A DNA stretch of 16,001 nucleotides, from contig JAFUEG010000013.1 in the NCBI GenBank assembly GCA_017464045.1, forward strand, positions 1 through 16,001. The letters are read 5' to 3'. Below are positions 1 through 7,500 of this stretch, piece after piece; positions within the stretch are counted from its first letter, which is position 1; every line of letters begins with the position of its first letter. Below the pieces are notes generated by a model. It was not told where the DNA came from and ran no database searches. It worked only from the letters and a program-made list of their open reading frames with translations. This DNA comes from Lachnospiraceae bacterium. Its GTDB lineage: Bacteria > Bacillota_A > Clostridia > Lachnospirales > Lachnospiraceae. A program made the position numbers and the translations under genes.

Positions 1-88
1 AAGTCCTGTTAATTATTAATAGTTAAAATAAATACTTATAAAATAATTATTTGATTTTTTATCAATAAAAAAATTTTATAATTGTAAA
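1..88. other. AT-rich DNA downstream of leuD
   Basis: No gene recognised. A weak TTGAT/ATCAA hairpin (51-65) lies about 24 bp after the leuD stop, but it has no GC and no convincing T tract, so whether leuCD transcription ends here is open. Confidence 0.4.
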
Positions 89-577
89 TTAATTCTTTGC
101 GTTAATTCTTGCTATAAGTCCGCCGCTTTTGATTATCTCCTGCATAAATGGCGGGAATGCCTGACCTTTAAATTCCAAGCCCTTTGTCTTGTCATATATC
201 ATACCTGAATCAAAGTCGATTTCCACTGTATCGCCGGCTTCGATTGCCTTGGCAGCCTCAGGACATTCTATAATCGGAAGTCCTATATTGATTGCATTTC
301 TGTAAAAGATTCTGGCAAAAGTTTCAGCTATAACGCAGCTTATGCCTGAAGCCTTTATAGCTATTGGTGCGTGCTCTCTTGAAGAACCGCATCCGAAGTT
401 CTTGTTGGCAACCATGATGTCACCCGGCTTTACTCTGTTTACAAAATCCTTATCTATATCTTCCATACAGCTTTTAGCTAATTCAGCAGGATCTGATGAA
501 TTAAGATATCTTGCAGGAATTATTACATCTGTATCTACATTGTCACCGTATTTGTGAACTGTTCCACATGCTCTCAT
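89..577 (-). CDS. leuD: 3-isopropylmalate dehydratase small subunit (LeuD)
   Basis: Small subunit of isopropylmalate isomerase, which with LeuC converts 2-isopropylmalate to 3-isopropylmalate in leucine synthesis (cytoplasmic). From this start the protein has 162 residues, the normal size of the short archaeal/clostridial LeuD. Visible landmarks are the N-terminal [15 protein letters not shown] segment, the [10 protein letters not shown] motif of the aconitase swivel domain, and the [12 protein letters not shown] segment. I chose the ATG at 577 because AGGAGG (586-591 on the plus strand) lies 8 nt upstream. The ATG at 583 would leave only 2 nt, and a GTG at 613 would overlap the end of leuC. 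The gene begins 19 bp after the leuC stop, so the two are surely co-transcribed and translated as subunits of one enzyme. Related paralogues (homoaconitase, citramalate or dimethylmalate dehydratase) have the same fold and cannot be fully excluded. Confidence 0.93.
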   Translation of the reverse strand: MRACGTVHKYGDNVDTDVIIPARYLNSSDPAELAKSCMEDIDKDFVNRVKPGDIMVANKNFGCGSSREHAPIAIKASGISCVIAETFARIFYRNAINIGLPIIECPEAAKAIEAGDTVEIDFDSGMIYDKTKGLEFKGQAFPPFMQEIIKSGGLIARINAKN

Positions 578-596
578 TTTCATAACCTCCTTTGTC

Positions 597-1862
597 CTAT
601 AATCCAAGCTCACATGGACAGCTTATCTTACCTGTTATAGCTGATGCCGCAGCAACGGCAGGGCTTGCAAGGTAAACCTCTGAATCCACATGTCCCATTC
701 TGCCTACAAAGTTACGATTGGTTGTTGAAACTGCTTTCTCACCGGCAGCCATAACTCCCATATGTCCTCCCAAGCAAGGACCACAGGTAGGTGTTGAAAC
801 TATAGCACCTGCTTTTATAAATATTTCAGTCAAGCCTTCATTTAACATCTGAAGATATACATCCTGAGTTCCCGGAATAACAATAACTCTTACTCCGTCA
901 GCAGCATGTCTATCCTTCATAATCTCTGCTGCAATTCTCATATCAGAGATACGGCCGTTTGTACAGGAACCGATTACAACCTGATCAATCTTTATATCGC
1001 CAACCTCATCGATAGTCTTTGTATTTTCAGGAAGATGAGGAAATGCTACGGTAGGCTTAAGAGTAGATAAATCAATTGTATACTCCTCATCATACTCTGC
1101 ATCGGCATCAGCCTCATACTTTGTATAAGACTTGGTTGAGTGTTCCTTCATATATTCTTCTGTAAGCTCGTCTACAGGGAAGATACCATTTTTGGCACCT
1201 GCCTCTATAGCCATATTGGCAATTGTAAATCTGTCATCCATGGTAAGATTCTTAATTCCCTCACCGACAAATTCCATGGAACGATATAATGCGCCATCCA
1301 CGCCTATCATACCGATAATGTGAAGGATAACATCCTTACCGCTTACCCATTTAGCCTTTTCTCCTTCTATATTAAACTTGATTGCGGAAGGTACTTTAAA
1401 CCATGCCTTACCGGTAACCATACCGGCTGCCATGTCAGTACTTCCGACACCTGTTGAAAATGCACCGAGTGCACCATATGTACATGTATGTGAATCAGCA
1501 CCTATACAGGTTTCACCTGCCACTATAAGACCTTTTTCCGGTAATAATGCATGCTCGATTCCCATTGCACCTACATCAAAAAAGTTTGTAATATCATAGT
1601 CCTTTGAAAACTCTCTTACGCATTTACAATGCTCTGCACTCTTGATATCCTTATTAGGAGTGAAGTGGTCCATAACAAGAGCAACCTTATCCTTGTCGAA
1701 CACTTCTTTTTTGTTGAATTTCTCCATCTCGTGAATTGCAACAGGAGCTGTGACGTCATTGGCTAAAACCAAATCCAAATCTGCTTCAATGAGCTGTCCT
1801 GCGCTTACACTTTCAAGTCCTGCATGAGCTGCAAGAATTTTCTGTGTCATAGTCATACCCAT
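597..1862 (-). CDS. leuC: 3-isopropylmalate dehydratase large subunit (LeuC)
   Basis: Catalytic [4Fe-4S] subunit of isopropylmalate isomerase, aconitase superfamily, 421 residues from this start, the length of the archaeal/clostridial LeuC subfamily. Sequence landmarks are the [15 protein letters not shown] signature, [10 protein letters not shown] with cluster Cys300, and [13 protein letters not shown] with cluster Cys360 and Cys363. All three cluster ligands are present at the family-typical numbers, which supports the start at 1862. That ATG also has GGAGG 8 nt upstream. The frame stays open for 49 more codons to a TTG at 2009, but that extension lies almost wholly in the palindromic element upstream and has no ribosome binding site, so I reject it. 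leuD follows after 19 bp. No leuA or leuB is visible, so the rest of the leucine pathway must be elsewhere, or the pair serves a related dehydration. Transcription must cross the 267-bp palindrome if the promoter is upstream of it. Confidence 0.94.
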   Translation of the reverse strand: MGMTMTQKILAAHAGLESVSAGQLIEADLDLVLANDVTAPVAIHEMEKFNKKEVFDKDKVALVMDHFTPNKDIKSAEHCKCVREFSKDYDITNFFDVGAMGIEHALLPEKGLIVAGETCIGADSHTCTYGALGAFSTGVGSTDMAAGMVTGKAWFKVPSAIKFNIEGEKAKWVSGKDVILHIIGMIGVDGALYRSMEFVGEGIKNLTMDDRFTIANMAIEAGAKNGIFPVDELTEEYMKEHSTKSYTKYEADADAEYDEEYTIDLSTLKPTVAFPHLPENTKTIDEVGDIKIDQVVIGSCTNGRISDMRIAAEIMKDRHAADGVRVIVIPGTQDVYLQMLNEGLTEIFIKAGAIVSTPTCGPCLGGHMGVMAAGEKAVSTTNRNFVGRMGHVDSEVYLASPAVAAASAITGKISCPCELGL

Positions 1863-1868
1863 ATTGGT

Positions 1869-1873
1869 TTCCT
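1869..1873 (-). promoter_or_regulatory. leuC ribosome binding site
   Basis: GGAGG on the minus strand lies 8 nt before the ATG at 1862 and just outside the palindromic element. It decides the leuC start against the longer in-frame TTG start at 2009. Confidence 0.8.
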
Positions 1874-1888
1874 CCATAATATTCTTTT

Positions 1889-2155
1889 TAGCGGAAATTT
1901 GTGGGCGTGCCGGTTTAATTTCTTGACTTAGTTGTACGGATAAACAATGTATCGCAGGCACGCTCTCGCTACCCTCATACGCAGCGGTACTAAACTTTTC
2001 GTATGCCAATTATAATCAACTCTTTACTTCGTAAAGTTGATTATAATCGTCATACAAATCGTTAAGTACCGGCGTATTCAGAGTACCTGCTTATACATTG
2101 TTATCCGTACAACTAAGATATAAGTTTTTTAACGGCACGCCTTTAAAATCCGCTA
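1889..2155. mobile_element. 267-bp palindromic MITE-like element in the leuC leader
   Basis: The left arm (1889-2027) and the reverse complement of the right arm (2031-2155) match over nearly their whole length with small bulges, leaving a 3-nt centre (ttc). Shared blocks include TAGCGGA at both ends, GGCGTGCCG, CTTAGTTGTACGGATA followed by ACAATGTAT, and TTATAATCAAC near the centre. The outermost bases on each side are TA, so TA may be a duplicated target site, as for IS630/Tc1-type elements and their MITEs (inference). It has no transposase gene. In RNA it would form one very long hairpin directly ahead of leuC. A long structured leader evolved in place is the alternative; other copies in the genome would decide. 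Confidence 0.72.
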
Positions 2156-2169
2156 GTAAACTGATTGTT

Positions 2170-2198
2170 ATTGTAACATAAGGAGTATTTTTTTCATA
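2170..2198 (-). promoter_or_regulatory. Candidate activator-dependent leuCD promoter
   Basis: On the minus strand a good -10, TACAAT (2170-2175), follows a poor -35, TATGAA (2193-2198), after 17 bp. The implied start near 2163 would put the dyads centred at 2198 and 2228 at about -35 and -65, the usual arrangement for LysR-type activation. A second minus-strand possibility, TTCAAT-N17-TATTAT at 2250-2278, would put those dyads downstream of its start. Sequence alone does not choose between them. Confidence 0.4.
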
Positions 2199-2257
2199 AT
2201 GAAAATTATTAATAGTAGTTATAACTTGAAGTTATATCTTTATTATTGTATAATAAA
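2191..2257. promoter_or_regulatory. Phased dyads: probable LysR-regulator operator
   Basis: Three perfect dyads lie in the divergent leuC/lysR region: TTTTCATAATGAAAA (2191-2205, centre 2198), ATAACTTGAAGTTAT (2221-2235, centre 2228) and TTTATTATTGTATAATAAA (2239-2257, centre 2248). The first two contain T-N11-A, the LysR-family signature, and the second also reads ATAA-N7-TTAT as in CcpC/CidR boxes. Centres are 30 and 20 bp apart, so all face the same side of the helix. The third overlaps -10 elements and may partly reflect promoter sequence. Binding by the adjacent regulator is inference. Confidence 0.6.
2226..2254 (+). promoter_or_regulatory. Probable lysR promoter
   Basis: TTGAAG (2226-2231), a 17-bp spacer, then a perfect TATAAT (2249-2254). 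The -35 lies inside the ATAACTTGAAGTTAT dyad, so a protein bound there would block this promoter, which fits the autorepression common among LysR regulators. The resulting 5' leader would be about 140 nt. Confidence 0.6.
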
Positions 2258-2339
2258 ATTCTGTTATATGAAATTGAATAATCCTTTATGTCGGAAACCA
2301 ATTAGGGTTAATGTCTTTTAATAGATTAACAAAGATATT

Positions 2340-2378
2340 TGAATTCTATTTCTGAATTTTATTTTTGAATTTTTTTAT
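2340..2378 (+). repeat. Three tandem 13-nt repeats in the lysR leader
   Basis: TGAATTCTATTTC, TGAATTTTATTTT and TGAATTTTTTTAT follow each other without a gap (2340-2352, 2353-2365, 2366-2378), ending about 22 bp before the lysR start codon. The third is more degenerate. Function is unknown; a slippage-prone AT tract is the simplest explanation. Confidence 0.55.
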
Positions 2379-2400
2379 TAATAATTTGTGAGGTTGTTTT

Positions 2401-3387
2401 ATGTACGATAATTTGAATAATTATAAGGTTTTTTATAATGTTGCGAAGTATAGGAGTCTCAGTAAGGCTGCCGAAAAGCTTTTTATCAGCCAGCCGGCTA
2501 TCAGTAAGTCCTTATCCAAGCTTGAGGAAGGTCTTGATACAAAATTATTTGAAAGGACCTCTAAGGGTGTTGTCTTGACCTCAGAAGGTGAGGTTTTATA
2601 TAAGCATATTGAATCTGCATTTGAAAGTATTACAAAGGGCGAGGATGAAATCAAGAAGATAAATGAGCTTGGTATCGGTCAGTTAAGGATTGGCGTAAGC
2701 ACCTCACTATGTAAGCATATTCTCCTTGATTACCTTAAGGGATTTATAACCGAAAATCCTCATATCAAGGTTATAATTGACTGCCACTCCACCATCAATA
2801 CCATCAAGCTTTTACAAGAGGATAAAATTGATATAGGTCTTATCTGTGAAACAGATATTCCAAAGGGTTTTGAATACAAGAAGCTTCAGGATATTCATGA
2901 TATATTTGTAGCTTCAGACAACTATATAGATAATCTGCATCTTAGAGAAAAGGACGAGTCAGAAATCGTTGAAAGTCCATACTTTTTTGCAGGAAACCTT
3001 ACATCCTTTATAAGCGAGGAAGATAATAAAAACGAATTCAAGCTTTCAATTAAGGAAATACTTGAAAAATCCAATCTCATGCTGCTTGAGCCGAATAACA
3101 TAACCAGAACCCATATTGACAGTTATCTGGCTGAAGAAGGTATATATCCAAATCAGGTACTTGAAATTAATAACATGGATCTTCTCATAGATTTTGCCGC
3201 CATCGGAATGGGTGTTGCGAGTGTCGTTCGTGAATTTGCAGCCGATTATCTTGAAAGTGGGCAGATTATTGAGCTTCCTCTTGAAAAAGAGGTCAAAAAA
3301 AGAACCGTAGGTTTCATCTATCCAAATGGAAAGATAAAACATACGGTTCTAAATAAATTTATTACCTATTGTACAGATAAGAAATAA
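2401..3387 (+). CDS. LysR-family transcriptional regulator
   Basis: Cytoplasmic DNA-binding regulator of 328 residues, a little longer than most LysR proteins (about 300). The N-terminal winged helix-turn-helix spans about residues 5-63, with the family hallmark SLSKAAEKLFISQPAISKSL at 20-39 and LFERTSKGVVLTSEG just after. From about residue 90 (GQLRIGVSTSL) begins the periplasmic-binding-protein-like effector domain, with the usual GMGVASV region near 280. The start is supported by GAGG about 7 nt upstream. It is divergent from leuCD, the classic position for a LysR regulator of its neighbour, and LysR-type dyads lie between them. The ATAA-N7-TTAT dyad recalls CcpC, which controls aconitase, a LeuCD relative. 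The target (leuCD, itself, or both) and effector are inference. It converges on the transporter gene with 6 bp between stop codons, and I see no separate terminator. Confidence 0.92.
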   Translation: MYDNLNNYKVFYNVAKYRSLSKAAEKLFISQPAISKSLSKLEEGLDTKLFERTSKGVVLTSEGEVLYKHIESAFESITKGEDEIKKINELGIGQLRIGVSTSLCKHILLDYLKGFITENPHIKVIIDCHSTINTIKLLQEDKIDIGLICETDIPKGFEYKKLQDIHDIFVASDNYIDNLHLREKDESEIVESPYFFAGNLTSFISEEDNKNEFKLSIKEILEKSNLMLLEPNNITRTHIDSYLAEEGIYPNQVLEINNMDLLIDFAAIGMGVASVVREFAADYLESGQIIELPLEKEVKKRTVGFIYPNGKIKHTVLNKFITYCTDKK

Positions 3388-3393
3388 ATACTT

Positions 3394-4353
3394 TCACACC
3401 CTTTTCTTCCCAACCGGAAGCTCCGCAAGTATAATCGCCACGATCATGATTACACATCCGATTATCTCATCCACGGACATCTTCTGTCCAAGGATAAGGA
3501 AGCCCGAAATCGCGGACACAACTGACTCAAGGCTCATTATGGGCGAAGCCACTGTCGGATTGACATCCTTTTGACCGATTATCTGCAAGGTATATGCAAC
3601 ACCGCAGGACATGATACCCGAGTAAAGAATCGAAGGAGCAGCCTTGATGATCAGGTCCATAGCCGGCATCATATCATAAACCACACCATCCATCGGATAT
3701 ACAAAAAATGCGCTTATTACGGCAGCAGTATAAAATTGCGTACTTGATATAATTACGCCATTTACCTTTTTAGTATTGGCATAATCTACAAAAATTATAT
3801 GAAATGAAAATATAAGAGCACACATAAGGAGCTGCACATCCGATATTTCAAATACATACTCTCCACCTCTGCCTATGCACAGGAAATAAAGTCCAACAAG
3901 TGCAAGTAAAACACAAAACCATATAATCGGAGAAGTCTTTTTCTTTAAAAAAATCCCAACAATAGGTACAAGAATGATATAAAATGCAGTTATAAAGCCT
4001 GCTTTACCTGCAGATGCGTGAAGCATAGCCATCTGTTGAAAATTGCTGGCTGCACATAAAATAATACCACAAACAATGCCATACTTTACCGAAGTCTTAA
4101 ATACATGCTTTTCTTCACGCCTTATGTCATCCTCCGATATTCCATCCTTTAATCTGCTTTTTTTATCAATCCTATTCATAAATAATATAACAGGTATAAG
4201 TATAGTTCCGCCCAATATATACCTTGTTACACTAAAGGTAAACGGACCTATATATTCCATACCTGCCGACTGGGCAACAAAGGAGGTACCCCAAATTATA
4301 GCAGTGAGTAAAAGTAAAAATGAGTTACGCAGCGAGTTATCTTTTTTAGCCAT
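3394..4353 (-). CDS. EamA/DMT-family permease
   Basis: Integral membrane transporter of 319 residues, the usual size for the drug/metabolite transporter superfamily. Two EamA repeats can be seen, about residues 10-150 and 165-312, each with about five hydrophobic helices, giving ten in all. Typical features are the N-terminal WGTSFVAQSAGMEYIGPFTF segment ahead of a TRY motif, and the second-repeat SPIMSLESVVSAISGFLILG segment. A hydrophilic Lys/Arg/Glu-rich loop (about 60-90) follows helix 2. The start has GAAGG about 9 nt upstream and its own near-consensus promoter. Family members export amino acids, metabolites or drugs, or take up nucleotide sugars; nothing here fixes the substrate. It is convergent with lysR and separated from the giant surface-protein gene by that gene's terminator, so it is probably monocistronic. 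Confidence 0.9.
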   Translation of the reverse strand: MAKKDNSLRNSFLLLLTAIIWGTSFVAQSAGMEYIGPFTFSVTRYILGGTILIPVILFMNRIDKKSRLKDGISEDDIRREEKHVFKTSVKYGIVCGIILCAASNFQQMAMLHASAGKAGFITAFYIILVPIVGIFLKKKTSPIIWFCVLLALVGLYFLCIGRGGEYVFEISDVQLLMCALIFSFHIIFVDYANTKKVNGVIISSTQFYTAAVISAFFVYPMDGVVYDMMPAMDLIIKAAPSILYSGIMSCGVAYTLQIIGQKDVNPTVASPIMSLESVVSAISGFLILGQKMSVDEIIGCVIMIVAIILAELPVGKKRV

Positions 4354-4400
4354 AATAAAAAACCTTCATATCTATATTATTAATCAAAACACTAATAGTA

Positions 4401-4429
4401 TTTATAATGAAATATATTTTTATTGTCAA
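4401..4429 (-). promoter_or_regulatory. Promoter of the EamA-family permease gene
   Basis: On the minus strand a perfect -35 TTGACA (4424-4429), a 17-bp spacer and TATAAA (4401-4406). The likely start is near 4394, about 40 nt ahead of the ATG at 4353. It is close to consensus, so expression may be constitutive. Confidence 0.8.
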
Positions 4430-4454
4430 CTTTTTTTTATCTGTAATTTAATCA

Positions 4455-4493
4455 AAAAGGGAATGCAACTGATAAACCATTGCATTCCCTTTT
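4455..4493 (-). terminator. Intrinsic terminator of the giant surface-protein gene
   Basis: Perfect 14-bp stem (4455-4468 with 4480-4493, core GGGAATGCAA/TTGCATTCCC) with an 11-nt loop, followed on the minus strand by a T tract. It begins 18 nt after the stop codon of the giant gene and separates it from the promoter of the permease gene. Confidence 0.9.
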
Positions 4494-4510
4494 AATATTA
4501 AATTATTTTT

Positions 4511-7500
4511 TTACTTAAAAATTTTCTTATGCTTTCTTCCAAGTACAAATAAAGTTATGATACCCGCAAGTGAAAGCAACATTATAAAGGTAACCGGTTT
4601 CACCGGTGTATTATCACCTGTCTGTACCGAAGGAGGTGTGGTTACTTCAGCCGGTGGTGTTGAGATTTCTGTAGGCGGTGTTACAACCGATTCAGGCGGT
4701 ATCACAAGTATTTCATCCTTCATTACAACTGATACAACCTTATTTTCTCCTGTTTCAACCTTGTCATCAGGTATTTCAAACTTAACAGGGTCTGCAACCT
4801 TATATCCATCCGGTGCTGTAAGCTCTACCAACTGATAAGTTTCTCCAATCACAAGTACATCAGACACCTCAACTGCCGTTGAAGTTGAAACCCATACAAG
4901 TTCCTGTCCTGCTTCATTTTTAACAACATTACCATTTTTATCAGCTATGGCAAGTGTAGCACCCGGAAGAGGATTACCATTTTCATCGACCTTAAGGAAG
5001 CTAACTACTACTGCCGGTTCAAGCCATGTAATCTCTCCGTTTGCAGCGAGTAATGCTGTACCCTTACCATCGTTAAATGAATCTAAAACTACTTCCTCGG
5101 CATCGAGCTTAAAGCTTATCTCAATCGGATTTTGTGATACATAAAAACCGTTCGGTGATTTTAATTCTCTAATTACATACTTGGTATCAACTAAAACGCC
5201 CTCAAATTTTACAACACCATTTTCATCAGATACTGTCGTTGCAACAAGTATTTCCTCATCAAGACTATTTTTCCTGTAGAGTCCGTATGTAGAGTTTGCA
5301 AGTTTCTTGGCCTTATCTTTTTCACTTACTTTAGTAAATATTATATCAGTTCTATACTGGTCATCGACAATTCTATTACCTTCAATCTTATTTCCTTCCT
5401 TATCGGTAAGTCCGGCAAAATTATTGTCATCAACTGTTGCATAGAAATAATCTTTACTAATCTTAAATGTACCTACACTCTTTGTCTCACGTATCTGATA
5501 CTTGCCTTTTGCCAACTTTGTAAATAACACTATACCATTTTTACTTGAAGTGGCTGTAGCTGCTGGTGTATCTGATACATTACCATCATTGTCAATTGCA
5601 TATGCTGCAAATTCAACTCCCTCAAGAGGTTCATATGCTGCAGGGTCGGTTCCACATGACTCATATATAAGACCATACTTAGTAAAGTTAAGACTTGTTA
5701 TATCATCCTTAACAAGAAGCACTCCTTCACTTGAAATAGCTGTTGTAGTCTTATCATAATCTATAGTCGCATCTGATTTAAGTGCAAATGTTGTATCTGT
5801 AGTTATCTTATACCCCTGTGGTGCAACAGTCTCCCTAAGAGTATATGTTACATTTGGTCTTAATCCCTCAATTTCCGTAGGAGTATTTGTTGAATTCCAC
5901 TCGGTAACTACACTTCCAAATTCATCTATAATCTGTATATGAGCACCAGGTACTTCTTCCTCGGAAGTTAAATCAATCTTTGAAATCTTAACCTTGTATA
6001 TACGCTCATCCTCTACAACTATCTGTCCTGTTTCTCTTACCTTAAATGTTCCGTCAGTATCCCTAACAAACAGCTTACGTATTCTACCATTTTCAGTTGT
6101 TACAAAGCTTACTCTAAATACAACATCATCTGCCTTATAGAAACCATCAGGAACACCCGTTTCACTCAATGTATATTCTTCATTTACATTGAAGTCATCA
6201 ACTCTGTAACTCTTAGCATCCTTAGTAGTTGTAAAGCTTGTAGCAACATTACCATACGAATCATATATAGTAAGTTCAGCTCCTGCAAGTGTCTGTCCAC
6301 TGGACTTATCAATCTTTACAAATGAAACATAGTTCATAGGAGCATCCTGCATAATAACCGTCATATTAGTATTAGGCAAATATGAGCCATCTGTCTGCTT
6401 AATCTTAATTACATTTTGTCCGCCTTCATTAACAATCATAAATGTAATATCTTCCGCAACTTCATATCCATCCGGTGCAGTTATCTCAGTAAGGACATAA
6501 GGAGTACCAAGTTCAAAGGTTGAGTAGTCAATCTCCCACTTACTGCCGTCTGTTGTATGCTCAAGTTTATTAGTTGTAGTAGTAAGATTACCATGTTCAT
6601 CAACTGTCTTTTCATATACAGGATTTCCATGTTCATCTGTTATTTTAAGTTTTGCATTTGGAAGCTCGTCACTGCTTACAAGGTCAATCTTGCTAATCTT
6701 AACAACATCCCTTGCCTTATCCTCCATAACTATCATGCCATCACCCACTAATGAGTAATCTGCTTCATCAGCTTTTTGAACGTGAAGGTCACTATTGTTA
6801 TCAATATAGAACTTAATCTCAGCTGAAATATAATGTGTAGGAACTCCTGCACTCTTAGGTGCTTCAATCTCTTTTAAGATATAAATCTTATTCTTGTCAA
6901 GATCACCTGTTCTTATCTCATGAGGTTGGCTTCCGGAGTGATAGCTTTCAACTAACTTTCCATCCTTATATATTCCAAGATATGCTCCTTCAAGTTCAAC
7001 CCCAAGTCTATCCGGGTCAACTTTGCTTATATAGATAGTTCCCTCTGCTCTGTCATATACCTCTATCTCAGTATCCGGCATATTAGTTCCATCTACAACA
7101 AGCACGTTATCACTCGTAATTTTAAATGTTATAGGATCTGTAATTTCAAATCCATCAGGAGGTGTTGTCTCTTCAAGTATATACTCCTTATCAGCCGTCA
7201 ATCCAAGTGTAAGAACATTTAAGCTGATTGTTCCAGCAGAACTTACCTCTATACCTGACTGTACAAGACCGCTTCCATCCTTTGCATATATCGAGAACAC
7301 TGCACCCGGAAGCTTGTCATTTGTAGCTCTGTTATACTTAGTTATTGTAAGTTTTAACGGTTCATCAAACATAGCGAGCGTATACTTTCCATCCACATTG
7401 GTAAGCTCAATTGCGTCTGTAACAGCTTCACTCTGTTTCTTAGACCATACCTTATTATCAGTGTCAATCATAAACTGTACCGGTTCTGCAATCTCATAAC

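Noticed and set aside
578..613. Longer LeuD starting at GTG 613 or ATG 583
   Set aside because: The GTG would overlap leuC and carry a non-homologous N-terminus; the ATG at 583 is only 2 nt from AGGAGG, whereas the ATG at 577 is 8 nt away.
1863..2009. N-terminal extension of LeuC to 470 residues from a TTG
   Set aside because: No ribosome binding site at the TTG, sequence lies mostly in a palindromic element, and the three cluster cysteines take family-typical numbers 300/360/363 only from the ATG at 1862.
1863..2400. T-box or leucine attenuator leader ahead of leuC
   Set aside because: No T-box core (AGGGTGGNACCGCG-like) on the minus strand and no leucine-rich leader peptide; the structure present is a mobile-element-like palindrome.
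3385..3430. Terminator between lysR and the permease gene (CTTCC/GGAAG stem)
   Set aside because: Only a 5-bp stem, located inside the permease coding end, and without a T tract in either direction.
4043..4495. 150-codon open frame on the plus strand
   Set aside because: Lies antisense to the permease gene, runs through its promoter and into the terminator hairpin, and has no recognisable protein features.
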